The notes beneath the pieces are model-generated. The model was not told the DNA's origin. It made no database searches and saw nothing but the letters and a program-made list of their open reading frames with translations. From Opitutaceae bacterium (GTDB taxonomy: Bacteria; Verrucomicrobiota; Verrucomicrobiia; Opitutales; Opitutaceae), in contig JAWLBB010000006.1 in assembly GCA_041395105.1 (NCBI GenBank), positions 124,001-188,000 of the forward strand: 64,000 bases of DNA, given 5' to 3'. Position numbers and translations under genes: made by a program. Shown here piece after piece: positions 52,172 to 61,091 of this stretch. Each line of letters opens with the position of its first letter. The stretch's first letter is position 1.

Positions 52172-53411
52172 CCGGCTTCACCACCTCGATCGGAAAGAGC
52201 AGGACGGAGCGGTGCCGGCGGAATGCCTCATCGTCGCCGGATTCAATCAGGCGGAGGTATTCGGGATCACCATAGACGAGGTAACCCTGCCGGAGCAGGG
52301 GCAGGAGGCGAACGGGGTCAAAGTCGGAGATCTGTTCGTAGGGCCAGGGTTGCTCCGGATCCATGTAGGGCGCGATGAAGTCGAGGGCCGCGGGCAGTGC
52401 CGCGACATCCCCGGTTGGGTAATCCCAAAGATCGACACCCACCTTGCCCCCGAGTCGGGCAAGGGTGAACATGCCTTCCAGGTTCATCGCACTGTAGTTG
52501 AGCGATTTGGTACGGGCCAGTTCGTGTTCCTGTTTTCCGTCCGCACTGATCTGGGCGGCGATCCGGCTCTTGCCGACGGTCTGCAGGACCCGAATGGCGG
52601 TTTCACGATCGCCGCAGAACAGGGCGAAGGCGATCAATTGGGCGTCATACCAGGTTCCGTGATTGTTGACGGTCCGGCTCTCATCAATTCCGTTCGGGCT
52701 GGACTGCAGCCAGGAGAGGTAAGCGCGGAACCATTCCTGCAGGCTCCGGTGATCCGCCTCGGTCCAGGCATCCGAGTTCCGGATCAGGAGGGCGGCGTCG
52801 ATCGCCAGGAGGAACTGACGGGATTCGATGATTCCGATCCCCCGACCGTCGACCAGCCCGGGGATGGCCTGACCGAAATCCAGGTTGGGATTCATGGCTG
52901 TCTCGGGATTGAGAAACCAGGTGTGCAGAAGCAGGGCGGCCCGGTCGGCGTATCGGGTGTTGCCGGTGAAATAGTAGGCGAGGGCGAGGCTGTCCACCGA
53001 GTCGGTCATCCGGTGGAGGTTGAAGGCATCGGATCGCTCGGTCCGGGTTTCCGGGTTCCGTTCGCCGTCCCGTCGCACATAGGGCAGGCCGTCCTCGGTA
53101 TCGGGATTGGGCCACCAATACGGTCCGAAACTGAGGTAATCGTGTCTGTCCCCGCTGGGCGGACGGAGGGTCTTCGACATCACGGTGAACGGCCCCGCCG
53201 TCAGGGCGGCATCCGCTTCCTCCACCAACTGATCGAGGGCCGGAGCAAGCTCGGTGTTCCCCTCGGTTAGTGCGGCCTTGGCCGCGGCGAGCCACTCGGA
53301 ATCCATGACAATGACCTCGGGGGACGCGGCCGGATCCCGGCCGGAGACGGTGTGCCCGGCGATGAGGGTGGCGAGGACGAGGGAAAAGGAAAGGACGGTA
53401 GCCGGCGGCAT
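52158..53411 (-). CDS. Alginate-lyase-superfamily (PL5-like) exported protein
   Basis: A 417-residue protein. A signal peptide begins at ATG 53411 (VLSFSLVLATLIAG); the longer frame to 53612 is rejected because it runs through a repeat. The alpha-barrel alginate-lyase signature is SKTLRPPSGDRHDYLSFGPYW followed by WWPNPDT. NNHGTWYDAQLIA contains the catalytic Asn-His pair, and ERSDAFNLHRM resembles the YxxN region. Such enzymes cleave mannuronate or other uronates by beta-elimination outside the cytoplasm. No transporter for uronates is nearby. Substrate not proven. Confidence 0.85.
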   Translation of the reverse strand: MPPATVLSFSLVLATLIAGHTVSGRDPAASPEVIVMDSEWLAAAKAALTEGNTELAPALDQLVEEADAALTAGPFTVMSKTLRPPSGDRHDYLSFGPYWWPNPDTEDGLPYVRRDGERNPETRTERSDAFNLHRMTDSVDSLALAYYFTGNTRYADRAALLLHTWFLNPETAMNPNLDFGQAIPGLVDGRGIGIIESRQFLLAIDAALLIRNSDAWTEADHRSLQEWFRAYLSWLQSSPNGIDESRTVNNHGTWYDAQLIAFALFCGDRETAIRVLQTVGKSRIAAQISADGKQEHELARTKSLNYSAMNLEGMFTLARLGGKVGVDLWDYPTGDVAALPAALDFIAPYMDPEQPWPYEQISDFDPVRLLPLLRQGYLVYGDPEYLRLIESGDDEAFRRHRSVLLFPIEVVKPVSSP

Positions 53412-53532
53412 GGTATCGGAAAACAGGTGACGTGAAGCAAGAGACTCTTCCGGGTTCGCTCCTGCGAGTCCAGACGGAAAAGCGGATCGAAGGCGCGCCG
53501 AGGGAACATCGGATGCAGTCGCCGCGTGGATT

Positions 53533-53590
53533 CGCAGGAGAGGTTTTGCGCCTCGATCAATCATCGTATCGAGGCGTAAAGCCTCTCCTA
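53533..53590. repeat. Palindromic repeat, family B, second copy
   Basis: Arms 53533-53556 and 53567-53590 share GCAGGAGAG and CGCCTCGAT/ATCGAGGCG with the copy at 34256-34313. It lies upstream of the alginate-lyase-like gene and downstream of PPK2. Confidence 0.6.
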
Positions 53591-53660
53591 CACGCAAAAC
53601 CTGGGCGGTCACGCCCCCACCGGATGCGGCCGGGGTGGGCCGCGACTCAATCGATCGCCC

Positions 53661-54494
53661 TCAATAGACCGCCGGAACGAAGGTCTGGTCGCTGATCGGC
53701 GGGCGGATGTAGACTTCCTTCAGGTCCCGCGGCGGGAGTTTGATCGGCTTGGGGGTCAGGTCCTCGTAGGGGATCTGGCTGAGCAGGTGGTGGATGCAGT
53801 TCAGGCGGGCCCGCTTCTTGTTGTCGGCGTCGACGACGTACCAGGGGGCCTGCTTGATGTCGGTATGGGCGAACATATCGTCCTTGGCACGCGAATACGC
53901 GACCCAGCGACGGCGTGACTCCAGGTCCATCGGGCTCAGCTTCCACTGCTTGGTCGAATCGTGAATCCGGGCCTGAAAGCGGCGCTCCTGTTCTTCATCG
54001 CTGACCGAGAACCAGTACTTGATCAGGATGATGCCCGAGCGGATCAGCATGCGTTCGAACTCCGGGCAGGAATGGAAGAACTCCTCAACCTCTTCCTTCG
54101 TGCAGAATTCCATGACCCGTTCTACCCCGGCCCGGTTGTACCAGCTGCGGTCAAAGAGGACCATTTCGCCGGCGGCCGGGAGATGGGACACGTAGCGTTG
54201 GAAATAGAACTGCGATTTCTCCCGGGGGGTGGGCGCGGCGAGGGCGACCACCCGACAGACCCGGGGGTTCATGCATTCGGTCATCCGGGTGATGACCCCG
54301 CCCTTGCCGGCGGCATCGCGTCCTTCAAAGATGACGACAACCTTCAGGCCCTGATGGCGGATCCATCCCTGGAGCTTGACCAGTTCAATCTGCAGACGGG
54401 CCAGCTCCTTCTCGTAGGCTTTTCGGCTCAGTTTCGGGGCGGGGGTGCTCGGGGGAGCTTTGTCTTTTTTCGGGGCGCGCTTCTTTTTGGGCAT
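53661..54494 (-). CDS. ppk2: Polyphosphate kinase 2 (PPK2)
   Basis: A 277-residue P-loop kinase. Walker A is FEGRDAAGKGGVI, and the Walker B-like lid is MVLFDRSWYNRAGVE; both are PPK2 signatures. A lysine-rich N-terminal tail of about 35 residues (KKKRAPKKDK) precedes the domain. The lid segment RARLNCIHHLLSQIPY lies near the end. The single domain fits class I PPK2, which phosphorylates NDP (or AMP in other classes) using polyphosphate. ATG 54494 is chosen; the upstream start lacks support. Divergent from deoC. Confidence 0.95.
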   Translation of the reverse strand: MPKKKRAPKKDKAPPSTPAPKLSRKAYEKELARLQIELVKLQGWIRHQGLKVVVIFEGRDAAGKGGVITRMTECMNPRVCRVVALAAPTPREKSQFYFQRYVSHLPAAGEMVLFDRSWYNRAGVERVMEFCTKEEVEEFFHSCPEFERMLIRSGIILIKYWFSVSDEEQERRFQARIHDSTKQWKLSPMDLESRRRWVAYSRAKDDMFAHTDIKQAPWYVVDADNKKRARLNCIHHLLSQIPYEDLTPKPIKLPPRDLKEVYIRPPISDQTFVPAVY

Positions 54495-54697
54495 TGTGGA
54501 CCTTTCTCGTCGGAACACGGGCGACAACCTCTTACATCGACCATCAGCGCGGATTCCTCAGCGGTAAGGCATTGCGGCATTTGCCTGGAGGACCCGTCGC
54601 TCGGGAGGCGGGTCCGGCCTCAAGCGGGTTTTCCAGGGGGAGGCGGGTATCGGATGGACGAATCCCGAAGGTCCGTGTATGGGATTCGGACACAATC

Positions 54698-55384
54698 ATG
54701 GAACCCATCAATCGATACCTTGACGCGGCGATTCTCTTGCCGGAGACGACCCGGGCTGAAATGGAAAAAGCGGTCCGGGCCTGCCTTGAGCTCGATGTCT
54801 TCAGCGTCTGCGTGCGTCCCTGCGACATTGGACGGGCCCTTGCACTCTGCGAAGGCAGCACTACGGCGGTCTGCGTCGTCCTGGGGTTTCCGCACGGGGC
54901 ACAGCTTTCGAGTTCCAAGGTGGACGAAGCCCGCCGCTATATCGCCGCGGGCGTCGATGAAATCGACATGGTGGCCAACTACGGCTGGGCCCGGTCGGGG
55001 CTCTGGGATGAGGTCCGCGCCGACATCGCCGGAGTGGCCGAGGTCACCCGGGCGGCCGGGGTCCCGTTGAAGGTCATCTTTGAGACGGCCCATCTCGATC
55101 CCGAGATGATCGGCCGGCTGGTCGAGGTCTCCATCGAGGCCGGCGCGGATTTCGTCAAGACCTCGACCGGTTTCAACGGCACCGGCGCCACCGAGGAGGC
55201 CGTTGAGCTCATGCTCAGGACGGCCGCGGGACGGATCAAGGTCAAACCCTCCGGCGGCATTCGCGACCGGGCCCGGGCGGAGACTTTCGTTCGGATGGGC
55301 GTCCACCGTCTCGGAGTCAACTGGTCGTCCTGTGTCGCCATTTGTCGCGATCAGCCCGGATCGCCGACGGCCGGCAGTTATTGA
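54698..55384 (+). CDS. deoC: Deoxyribose-phosphate aldolase
   Basis: A 228-residue class I aldolase. The Schiff-base lysine is in DFVKTSTGF, the second lysine in KPSGGIRD, and the proton-shuttle Asp in EIDMVANYG. Length is typical for DeoC. It cleaves 2-deoxyribose 5-phosphate to acetaldehyde and glyceraldehyde 3-phosphate in the cytoplasm. ATG 54698 starts the conserved segment; an upstream in-frame start is inside the intergenic region. It precedes a carbohydrate kinase by 11 bases, forming a two-gene operon. Confidence 0.95.
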   Translation: MEPINRYLDAAILLPETTRAEMEKAVRACLELDVFSVCVRPCDIGRALALCEGSTTAVCVVLGFPHGAQLSSSKVDEARRYIAAGVDEIDMVANYGWARSGLWDEVRADIAGVAEVTRAAGVPLKVIFETAHLDPEMIGRLVEVSIEAGADFVKTSTGFNGTGATEEAVELMLRTAAGRIKVKPSGGIRDRARAETFVRMGVHRLGVNWSSCVAICRDQPGSPTAGSY

Positions 55385-55395
55385 GATCCCGCGCG

Positions 55396-56325
55396 ATGAA
55401 GCCGAAGATCACCGTCATCGGAAGCGCCAACATCGATTTCGTGATGCAGGTCGGGCACCTTCCGGCCAAGGGTGAGACCGTGGTCGATGGCCGTTTCTTT
55501 CAGGCATTCGGAGGCAAGGGAGCCAATCAGGCGGTGGCGGCTGCCCGCGCGGGAGGTGCGGTGTGTTTCGTGGCCGCCCTGGGCGGCGACCTGCTGGCCC
55601 GGACCTATCTCGATAACCTGCGCAAGGACGGGATCGATACCGAGCAGGTCACCCTGGAGCCGGGTATCGCCGGCGGTTCCGCCCTGGTCATGTTTGATCA
55701 GCAGGGGGACAACTACCTGACGGTTGCTCCCGGATCCAATTACCGGGTCACACCCGAAAGGGTCCATGCAGCGGAGGACCTGATCGCCTCGAGCGACTGG
55801 ATCATTCTCCAGCAGGAGATCCCACTGGAATCCAACCGGGCCGTTCTCGAACTCGCGGCGAAACACGGCCGGCCGGTCATGCTGAACTATGCGCCGGCTC
55901 ACGATCTCCGGTTGAAGCCCGACGCCTCGGTTCATGGACTCATCGTCAACGAACATGAGGCCGCTTCTCTCTCCGGACGGTCTCTTGCCGCGGAAAACCA
56001 GGTCGAAGCCGCGAGGATGGCGACCGCTCTGAGGGAGAAGGGCGGGCATCGATTTGTCGTCCTGACCCTTGGGAAAGCGGGATCGGTCTTTGCCGATGCC
56101 TTCGACACCCGGGCTGTCCCGGCTTTTCCCGTAAACGCCGTGGATACGACGGCGGCCGGGGATACGTTCTGCGGGTCGCTGGCCGTTTCCCTGGGGGAGG
56201 GGCGACCGCTGCCCGAGGCCGTCCGTTTTGCCTCGGCCGCGTCGGCCCTGTCGGTCACCAAGGTCGGCGCCCAGTCATCGATCCCGACCCGGAGCGACAT
56301 CGACGCGTTTTTGCTTCTTCACTGA
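55396..56325 (+). CDS. Ribokinase-family sugar kinase, possible deoxyribokinase
   Basis: A 309-residue PfkB-type kinase. KITVIGSANIDFVMQV starts the fold and FGGKGANQAVAAARAGG is the sugar-binding GG motif. The ATP/catalytic motif NAVDTTAAGDTFCGS carries Asp in the AAGD position. Ribokinases of this type make ribose 5-phosphate. Because deoC lies 11 bases upstream, 2-deoxyribose kinase activity is a reasonable alternative. No sugar transporter is nearby. The family is certain; the substrate is inferred from context. Confidence 0.93.
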   Translation: MKPKITVIGSANIDFVMQVGHLPAKGETVVDGRFFQAFGGKGANQAVAAARAGGAVCFVAALGGDLLARTYLDNLRKDGIDTEQVTLEPGIAGGSALVMFDQQGDNYLTVAPGSNYRVTPERVHAAEDLIASSDWIILQQEIPLESNRAVLELAAKHGRPVMLNYAPAHDLRLKPDASVHGLIVNEHEAASLSGRSLAAENQVEAARMATALREKGGHRFVVLTLGKAGSVFADAFDTRAVPAFPVNAVDTTAAGDTFCGSLAVSLGEGRPLPEAVRFASAASALSVTKVGAQSSIPTRSDIDAFLLLH

Positions 56326-56690
56326 TCCCCCATCCCAGCCGGTATCAGGTGTCGCAAAATCGCTGGCGTCGGCCCCAGGAGATTCCTGGACAGGTCAGAC
56401 TCAGTTCGAAGGGTGGTGGATGCGGCCGGGAAGAATGCCCCCCGGAAGAATCGCATCGGAGGGTCGATCTCCAACTCGACCGCGAAGAACATGGGCCCGG
56501 ATGCCTTGTTTGGCGGCTTTGGCGCCAACGCCCAATTCGAATCGGACGCCCACACGCCCCGGGAAATCGCCGGTCCACACTGCCCGACCGAAGAGGACTG
56601 GCAAGGGGTGGTCGTCGGCTTCGTTGCAGCGGAAGGATGGGGCAGAGGGCTGAAAGAACTAGACGATCCGTCATCGAGGTCTCCGAGATT
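56326..56690. other. Intergenic stretch with no recognised gene
   Basis: This 365-base stretch lies between two convergent genes (sugar kinase and lipoprotein). It has several overlapping short frames in both directions, none with a known domain or clear ribosome-binding site. A degenerate coding remnant is possible but unproven. Confidence 0.35.
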
Positions 56691-57449
56691 TCAGTTCCCG
56701 ACATCCTCCGATTCTTCGCGAATCAGGCGATAGGTTCGAGGGTCGATCCGGTTGGTCGGTTTCCTCGGGGTCAGGTCCTCATTCAGTTCGACGCCAGTTT
56801 TTCCGTCAAAGATACCTCGGCGGTAACAGTCGGAACAGTCACCGTAGTTCGAGTCTTCCGGGCAGAGTTGCTCAACGATGGCGAGAACACCCTCCTCAGT
56901 GGTTCTGGCGGCGACAAGGTCCCCGGTTCCTTGAACCAGTGCCGTGCCGATTGGATGGGAGTATGCTATTGCAGATCGGAACCGGCGCGGAACAATGACA
57001 GTTTCATATTTTCCAACAACTGTAGGTACCGATAGGATTTTCAACCGCGTCCATCCGGAATACTCGGTTGAGAATGTCTCAAGATTGTAGATAGGGGAAC
57101 GACCAGGGTGGAGTTGGTGAGCGAACCCTTGATATTCCCTGAAAGCTCGATCGAGGCCTTTCCCTTTAAGCTCGCGGTAGGCAGACGTATTGCCGATGAC
57201 GATCACCTCTGTAACGCGGTATTGCCCGATTTCCTCGTCAGACGAGGGATTGGGCCTTGGGGGGCGCGCGGAATTGGGCTCTTCCAGAAGCTCTTCGAAA
57301 ATGAAAGTCAGGTCCTCCGGGAACATTCCCTCAAGTTCGAAATCTGACCGAAGGGAATCCAAGGGAACAAGCACACAACCTGGAGAAAGGAATAGAGTCG
57401 CAATAACTCCGACAACGCGAAGGAGCTGGGATTTTGGCTTTCCGGGCAT
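56691..57449 (-). CDS. Putative lipoprotein of unknown function
   Basis: A 252-residue protein. The N-terminus has Lys/Arg followed by a hydrophobic stretch and the lipobox LFLSPGC (Cys about residue 25), so it is probably lipid-anchored. The rest shows VTEVIVIGNTSAYRELKGKG, a cysteine-rich CPEDSNYGDCSDC segment and PRKPTNRIDPRTYR, none of which I recognise. ATG 57449 is the only start placing the lipobox correctly. It lies upstream of, and on the same strand as, no clear partner; the next gene on this strand is the DUF4410 lipoprotein about 120 bases away. No function is assigned. Confidence 0.6.
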   Translation of the reverse strand: MPGKPKSQLLRVVGVIATLFLSPGCVLVPLDSLRSDFELEGMFPEDLTFIFEELLEEPNSARPPRPNPSSDEEIGQYRVTEVIVIGNTSAYRELKGKGLDRAFREYQGFAHQLHPGRSPIYNLETFSTEYSGWTRLKILSVPTVVGKYETVIVPRRFRSAIAYSHPIGTALVQGTGDLVAARTTEEGVLAIVEQLCPEDSNYGDCSDCYRRGIFDGKTGVELNEDLTPRKPTNRIDPRTYRLIREESEDVGN

Positions 57450-57568
57450 GTTCCTCCGAGGTGTGGGTCTGATCTTCCGACTAGACCTGCATCTCAACCT
57501 GTCGGTCGCTTCCCGGTCATCGTTTCAGGTGTGGCTGTGATGGACTTGACCCGGTAGGGCGGGTTCGA

Positions 57569-58171
57569 TCAGGTCGACTGACCGCTGAGCACCCGGTACT
57601 TTTCCTGCATGAGATCCCTGATCTCCCGCGCTGTCCTGTCAATGTCGTCATCGGTGGCATCGTTGAAGGTGGCGGAGCCTCCCTCCAGGTTGGAACCTCC
57701 CGTCGTATTGAAAACCATGATGGGGTCGGTGGCCGATCTCGTCAGGTCGAACACCCTGACTTTCGTTTCAAATTTCGATCCACCGGCTCCCAGTCCGATC
57801 ATCATTCGCGTCCATTTGCCGCCTGGATTCACGCGGAGGAACTCCCCGGTTACGAGCCACCCATCGGTCGGTTGGTCGGATTCTTCGTAAAGAATCCGGG
57901 CGGGAACGACCTCGGTCAGTCTGCTCTCGATGTTCTCCGCCAATTCCGCCGCGATGCGCGCGCGCGCGGATTCACCCGCCACCGGTCCCTCCCAATTGCC
58001 GTTGGTGGTGTCAAAGCGCTTGACGTAGATGATGGAGGGCGGAGCCAGCCGAGCCGTTCCGACCAGATCCTTCTCGGTGTCGACCGAGACGGAAGCACAC
58101 CCGGGAAGAAGGAGGAGGCCCAAGATACCGACCGCTATCCGGGTCGGAGAGAAGACGGATTGGTGTGTCAT
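57569..58171 (-). CDS. DUF4410-type lipoprotein
   Basis: A 200-residue protein. Signal peptide with lipobox LLLLPGCAS (Cys about residue 25). After it, APPSIIYVKRFDTTNGNW and GEFLRVNPGGKWTRMMIG, then LGAGGSKFETKVRVFDL, match the DUF4410 pattern. DUF4410 proteins are of unknown role, usually in the outer membrane or periplasm. The gene is on the minus strand ahead of the unknown lipoprotein, and the two may be co-transcribed. The divergent YbjQ gene is about 350 bases away. Confidence 0.75.
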   Translation of the reverse strand: MTHQSVFSPTRIAVGILGLLLLPGCASVSVDTEKDLVGTARLAPPSIIYVKRFDTTNGNWEGPVAGESARARIAAELAENIESRLTEVVPARILYEESDQPTDGWLVTGEFLRVNPGGKWTRMMIGLGAGGSKFETKVRVFDLTRSATDPIMVFNTTGGSNLEGGSATFNDATDDDIDRTAREIRDLMQEKYRVLSGQST

Positions 58172-58517
58172 ATAGTATTGCTGAAGGAAGGGTTTGCCTG
58201 ACCTGGAGGTGCGGCTCCAACCGATCGGTCGACAGGGTATCGACCGGCTGAAGTCTTGGGCGGTCCGAAAGCGGATCTCAATATCGTTTTTGTGGAGAGC
58301 AATAAATGATCATAGAATACCAACGGATGCTGGTCATCAACCCGCAGTGATCTGGAACCGGGGCGGGAGTTGTGCCGAGGGGTTGCTCGTGCGGGAAGCG
58401 AAAGATCGAAATCAGGTGATCCGAAGGAGTTCAGTTGCTCCGGGGCGTAGTTGGTTATGGAATTGGCGATCGGCTGCCGCCTGAATTGGGCTGCCGACAA
58501 ACCGATAATCTTCGCTT
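58172..58517. other. Intergenic stretch between divergent genes
   Basis: A 346-base gap holding the promoters of the DUF4410 lipoprotein gene (left) and the YbjQ gene (right). Two overlapping open frames, one on each strand, have no recognised family. I see no clear repeat or terminator. Confidence 0.4.
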
Positions 58518-58841
58518 ATGGACGATATCCTTCTGACCAATATTGAGACCGTTCCGGGACGCCGGATGGTTGAGCATTACGGGCTGGTTTCCGGCAATAC
58601 CATCCGGGCCAAGAACATCGGACGCGATATCGGGGCCAGCCTGAAGAATCTGGTCGGAGGCGAATTGAAGGCCTACACGGAGCTCATGCAGGAGTCGCGA
58701 CAGGAGGCCACGGACCGGATGGTCGCGCAGGCCAGGGCCCTCGGGGCCAATGCCATCGTCAACGTCAGATTCTCGACCTCATCCGTCACCCAGGGTGCGG
58801 CCGAGCTCTACGTCTACGGCACGGCGGTCCGGGTCGAGTGA
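58518..58841 (+). CDS. YbjQ/UPF0145-family protein
   Basis: A 107-residue protein of the DUF74/YbjQ family. ILLTNIETVPGRRMVEHYGLV and GANAIVNVRFSTSSVTQGAAE are the two halves, with GGELKAYTELMQESRQEA between. Family members form pentamers or decamers; a metal-binding role was proposed but is not firm. It lies 10 bases before a related membrane-anchored gene on the same strand, so the two are likely co-transcribed and may interact. Confidence 0.92.
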   Translation: MDDILLTNIETVPGRRMVEHYGLVSGNTIRAKNIGRDIGASLKNLVGGELKAYTELMQESRQEATDRMVAQARALGANAIVNVRFSTSSVTQGAAELYVYGTAVRVE

Positions 58842-58851
58842 GGGTCCCTGT

Positions 58852-59343
58852 ATGGATACCGGCACTACCCAGGGATCGACCGCCAATCTGCTCATCCTTC
58901 TTCTTGTTTACGGACTGCCCTTTGTCCTGCTCTTCTTCGGCGGGGTCATCGGGACGATTCTCGAGCGGCGCCACTTTGCGTCATTGCGCCGAAGGGAGAC
59001 CCGGACTGCCGGACTGCCGGCAATCCCGACTCCCTGGATCGAGCCGGGTCGACCGGTCATCGATTGCCGACTGATCAGTGCCTCGGTGGTGGTATCGCAT
59101 GACTACCTGAAGCGCTTCCTCGCAAGTGTTCGCAAGATTTTCGGAGGGCGGCTGCGCAGCTACGAGTCCCTCCTGGATCGGGCAAGGCGGGAAGCCATTC
59201 TCCGGCTCAAGGAGCAGGTTCCAAAGGCTTCGGTCATCGTCAACCTACGCCTGGAGACGGCCACGATCGGCCGGACCCAGGGAAAGAATGGCTTGGGTGC
59301 GGTTGAGGTGTTGGCCTACGGGACGGCGGTGCGCCACGCGTGA
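58852..59343 (+). CDS. YbjQ-like protein with N-terminal membrane helix
   Basis: A 163-residue protein. An N-terminal membrane helix (NLLILLLVYGLPFVLLFFG) precedes a YbjQ-like domain from about residue 65: DCRLISASVVVSHDYLKR, then FGGRLRSYESLLDRARREA and ASVIVNLRLETATI. It ends with the same LAYGTAVR string seen at the end of the upstream YbjQ protein. It seems to be a membrane-tethered paralogue of the gene directly before it. The ATG at 58852 follows the upstream stop by 10 bases. Function unknown. Confidence 0.82.
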   Translation: MDTGTTQGSTANLLILLLVYGLPFVLLFFGGVIGTILERRHFASLRRRETRTAGLPAIPTPWIEPGRPVIDCRLISASVVVSHDYLKRFLASVRKIFGGRLRSYESLLDRARREAILRLKEQVPKASVIVNLRLETATIGRTQGKNGLGAVEVLAYGTAVRHA

Positions 59344-59358
59344 ACCGGGGAAATGGGA

Positions 59359-59445
59359 GTCGGGCAACAAATACCAAAAAGCGGGACCAGCCGGTAGATT
59401 GCCGCCTCGGATTCATGGTGGAATTGGCAATTTGTTGCCTGACCC
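59359..59445. repeat. Repeat family C, copy 1 (87 bases)
   Basis: Begins GTCGGGCAACAAATACC and ends AATTTGTTGCCTGACCC, so its ends are inverted repeats. A similar 87-base unit lies at 59595-59681. Its inside has ACCAGCCGGTAG, matched by ACTGACCGGTAG in copy 2. Confidence 0.65.
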
Positions 59446-59487
59446 GAATGGCACCAAGTTAGGCCACAATTCCAACCTCCCGTGTTT

Positions 59488-59556
59488 TTGTAGCCACCTC
59501 GCTGTGTCGAGGTGCCCAACCGTAGCCAACACGCCGGCACAGCGGCGTGGCTACAA
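59488..59556. repeat. Repeat family D, inverted pair around TAGCCAC
   Basis: TTGTAGCCACCTCGCTGTG (from 59488) and CACAGCGGCGTGGCTACAA (to 59556) form an imperfect inverted repeat. The unit sits between the two copies of family C, a nested arrangement. Confidence 0.6.
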
Positions 59557-59594
59557 TCCAGAACGCTCCTGAATATCCCTTATCATTGCCATTC

Positions 59595-59681
59595 GGGTCA
59601 GGCACCAAATATCGGAAAACGAGACTGACCGGTAGTGTCACCGCGAATCCGCGGGGAAATCTGAAATTCGTTTCCTGACCC
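59595..59681. repeat. Repeat family C, copy 2 (87 bases), abutting the sulfatase stop
   Basis: Begins GGGTCAGGCACCAAATATC and ends TTCGTTTCCTGACCC at 59681. The next base (59682) starts the stop codon of the sulfatase gene on the minus strand. The repeat thus adjoins the coding end exactly. Confidence 0.65.
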
Positions 59682-61091
59682 TTAATATCCAAAGAGATCG
59701 ATGGAATCGACCGGTTGGTGGGCTTCCGCCATCAGGGTCAGGAGGCCGGCCGTGACGTCCGGGAAGGTTGCCGAGAGGTCGGTGGTTTCTCCGGGGTCCT
59801 TGGCCAGATCGAACAACTCAACGAGAACCGGTTGATCGTCCCGCACATGCGTGCGGACCGCTTTCCAGTCGCCCTGTCGGACGGCCTGTTTGCCACCCTG
59901 TTCATAGAACTCCCAATAGAGATAGGCGTGCCCGGGTTGGGGCGGGTTTCCGAGCAGGGTCGGAAGAAACGAGATGCCGTCAATGTCGCCGGGGACTTCC
60001 GCACCAGCAGCGGCGGCAAAAGTGGGAAAGATGTCCCACATCGCGCTGACATGGCCACTGGTCGCACCGGGCTCGACCTGGCCCGGCCACTTCACGATGA
60101 GAGGCACGCGAAGACCTCCTTCGTAGAGATCCCTCTTCGTTCCCCGAAGGGGGCCGTTTCGATCGAAGAAGGTGTTGCTGTCTTGCGTTCCGACGTGAGG
60201 ACCGTTGTCGCTGCTGAACGCAACAAGCGTGTTCTGATCGAGGCCGAGAGCCTGCAGCCGGACCTCAATGGCTCCGACCAGGTCGTCGACGTGCTGCATC
60301 ATCCGCGCGAATTCCTTGTGGGGGGTGGGCCAGTCACGATCGGCGTAACTGCCGCAATCGGGAACTTCGTTGCCGTCCCCGTGGACCCGGCGGGCTTCTC
60401 CATTGTCGTGAGGAAGGTTCAAGGCAACGTAGAGAAAGAACGGTCCGGCCCGGTTCCGGTCGATGAAGGCGAGCGCCTCCTCCTGAATCCGGTCCGGAGC
60501 ATAGACCACGCGGTCAATGGCTACTCCGGTACCCTCCGGCATCCCGTCGAACGGATAGGCGGGGTCGAGCCGATTACCCTCGAGAAGGATCTTCTCGCCG
60601 TTTCGATAGAGAAACTCCGGGAAGCAATTGTGGGCGTGCCACATATTGACATAGCCGTAGGCGAAATCGAATCCGTTGCGCAGGGGATCATCGGGTGGAG
60701 GCGGATGCCCTACTCCCCATTTGCCGACAATTCCGGTCCGGTAGCCGGCTGCCTTGAGCGACTCGGCCAGGGTGATGGATTCCGCACGCAGGAGTTGATC
60801 GGCGTTGTTGCTGCGGACGGCGGTGTGCCCGGTATGTTTGCCTTCAAGCAGGGCGGAGCGGGAGGGGGCACAGACCGTGTTGCCGGCATAGTGCTGGGTG
60901 AACCGCATGCCTTCGGCCGCCAACCGGTCGATATGGGGCGTCCCGACCTTGAGCTGACCGTAGCAGCCGAGATCGCCGTAGCCGAGATCATCCGCCAGGA
61001 TATAGACTATATTGGGCGGCGTTGCCGCCAACCCAACCGTCGCGCTGAACAGGACAGCGGGAAGAAGGGCAAATCGGGAGCGGGTTTTCAT
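59682..61091 (-). CDS. Exported sulfatase (formylglycine-dependent)
   Basis: A 469-residue type I sulfatase. A signal peptide is visible (LLPAVLFSATVGLAA). The formylglycine site is VCAPSRSALLEG, with Cys74 in the CxPSR motif. Metal ligands are in YILADDLGYGD (Asp34, Asp35) and FSSDNGPH (Asp-Asn near residue 295). GKWGVGHPP carries the usual Lys/His pair. The enzyme hydrolyses sulfate esters in the periplasm or outside and needs a formylglycine-generating enzyme, which is not in the window. Its ATG overlaps the upstream DUF1593 gene by 4 bases. A sulfated glycan substrate is likely. Confidence 0.95.
   Translation of the reverse strand: MKTRSRFALLPAVLFSATVGLAATPPNIVYILADDLGYGDLGCYGQLKVGTPHIDRLAAEGMRFTQHYAGNTVCAPSRSALLEGKHTGHTAVRSNNADQLLRAESITLAESLKAAGYRTGIVGKWGVGHPPPPDDPLRNGFDFAYGYVNMWHAHNCFPEFLYRNGEKILLEGNRLDPAYPFDGMPEGTGVAIDRVVYAPDRIQEEALAFIDRNRAGPFFLYVALNLPHDNGEARRVHGDGNEVPDCGSYADRDWPTPHKEFARMMQHVDDLVGAIEVRLQALGLDQNTLVAFSSDNGPHVGTQDSNTFFDRNGPLRGTKRDLYEGGLRVPLIVKWPGQVEPGATSGHVSAMWDIFPTFAAAAGAEVPGDIDGISFLPTLLGNPPQPGHAYLYWEFYEQGGKQAVRQGDWKAVRTHVRDDQPVLVELFDLAKDPGETTDLSATFPDVTAGLLTLMAEAHQPVDSIDLFGY

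Noticed and set aside
58168..58500. Two overlapping short frames in the gap before YbjQ
   Set aside because: No ribosome-binding site or family match; probably the promoter region.
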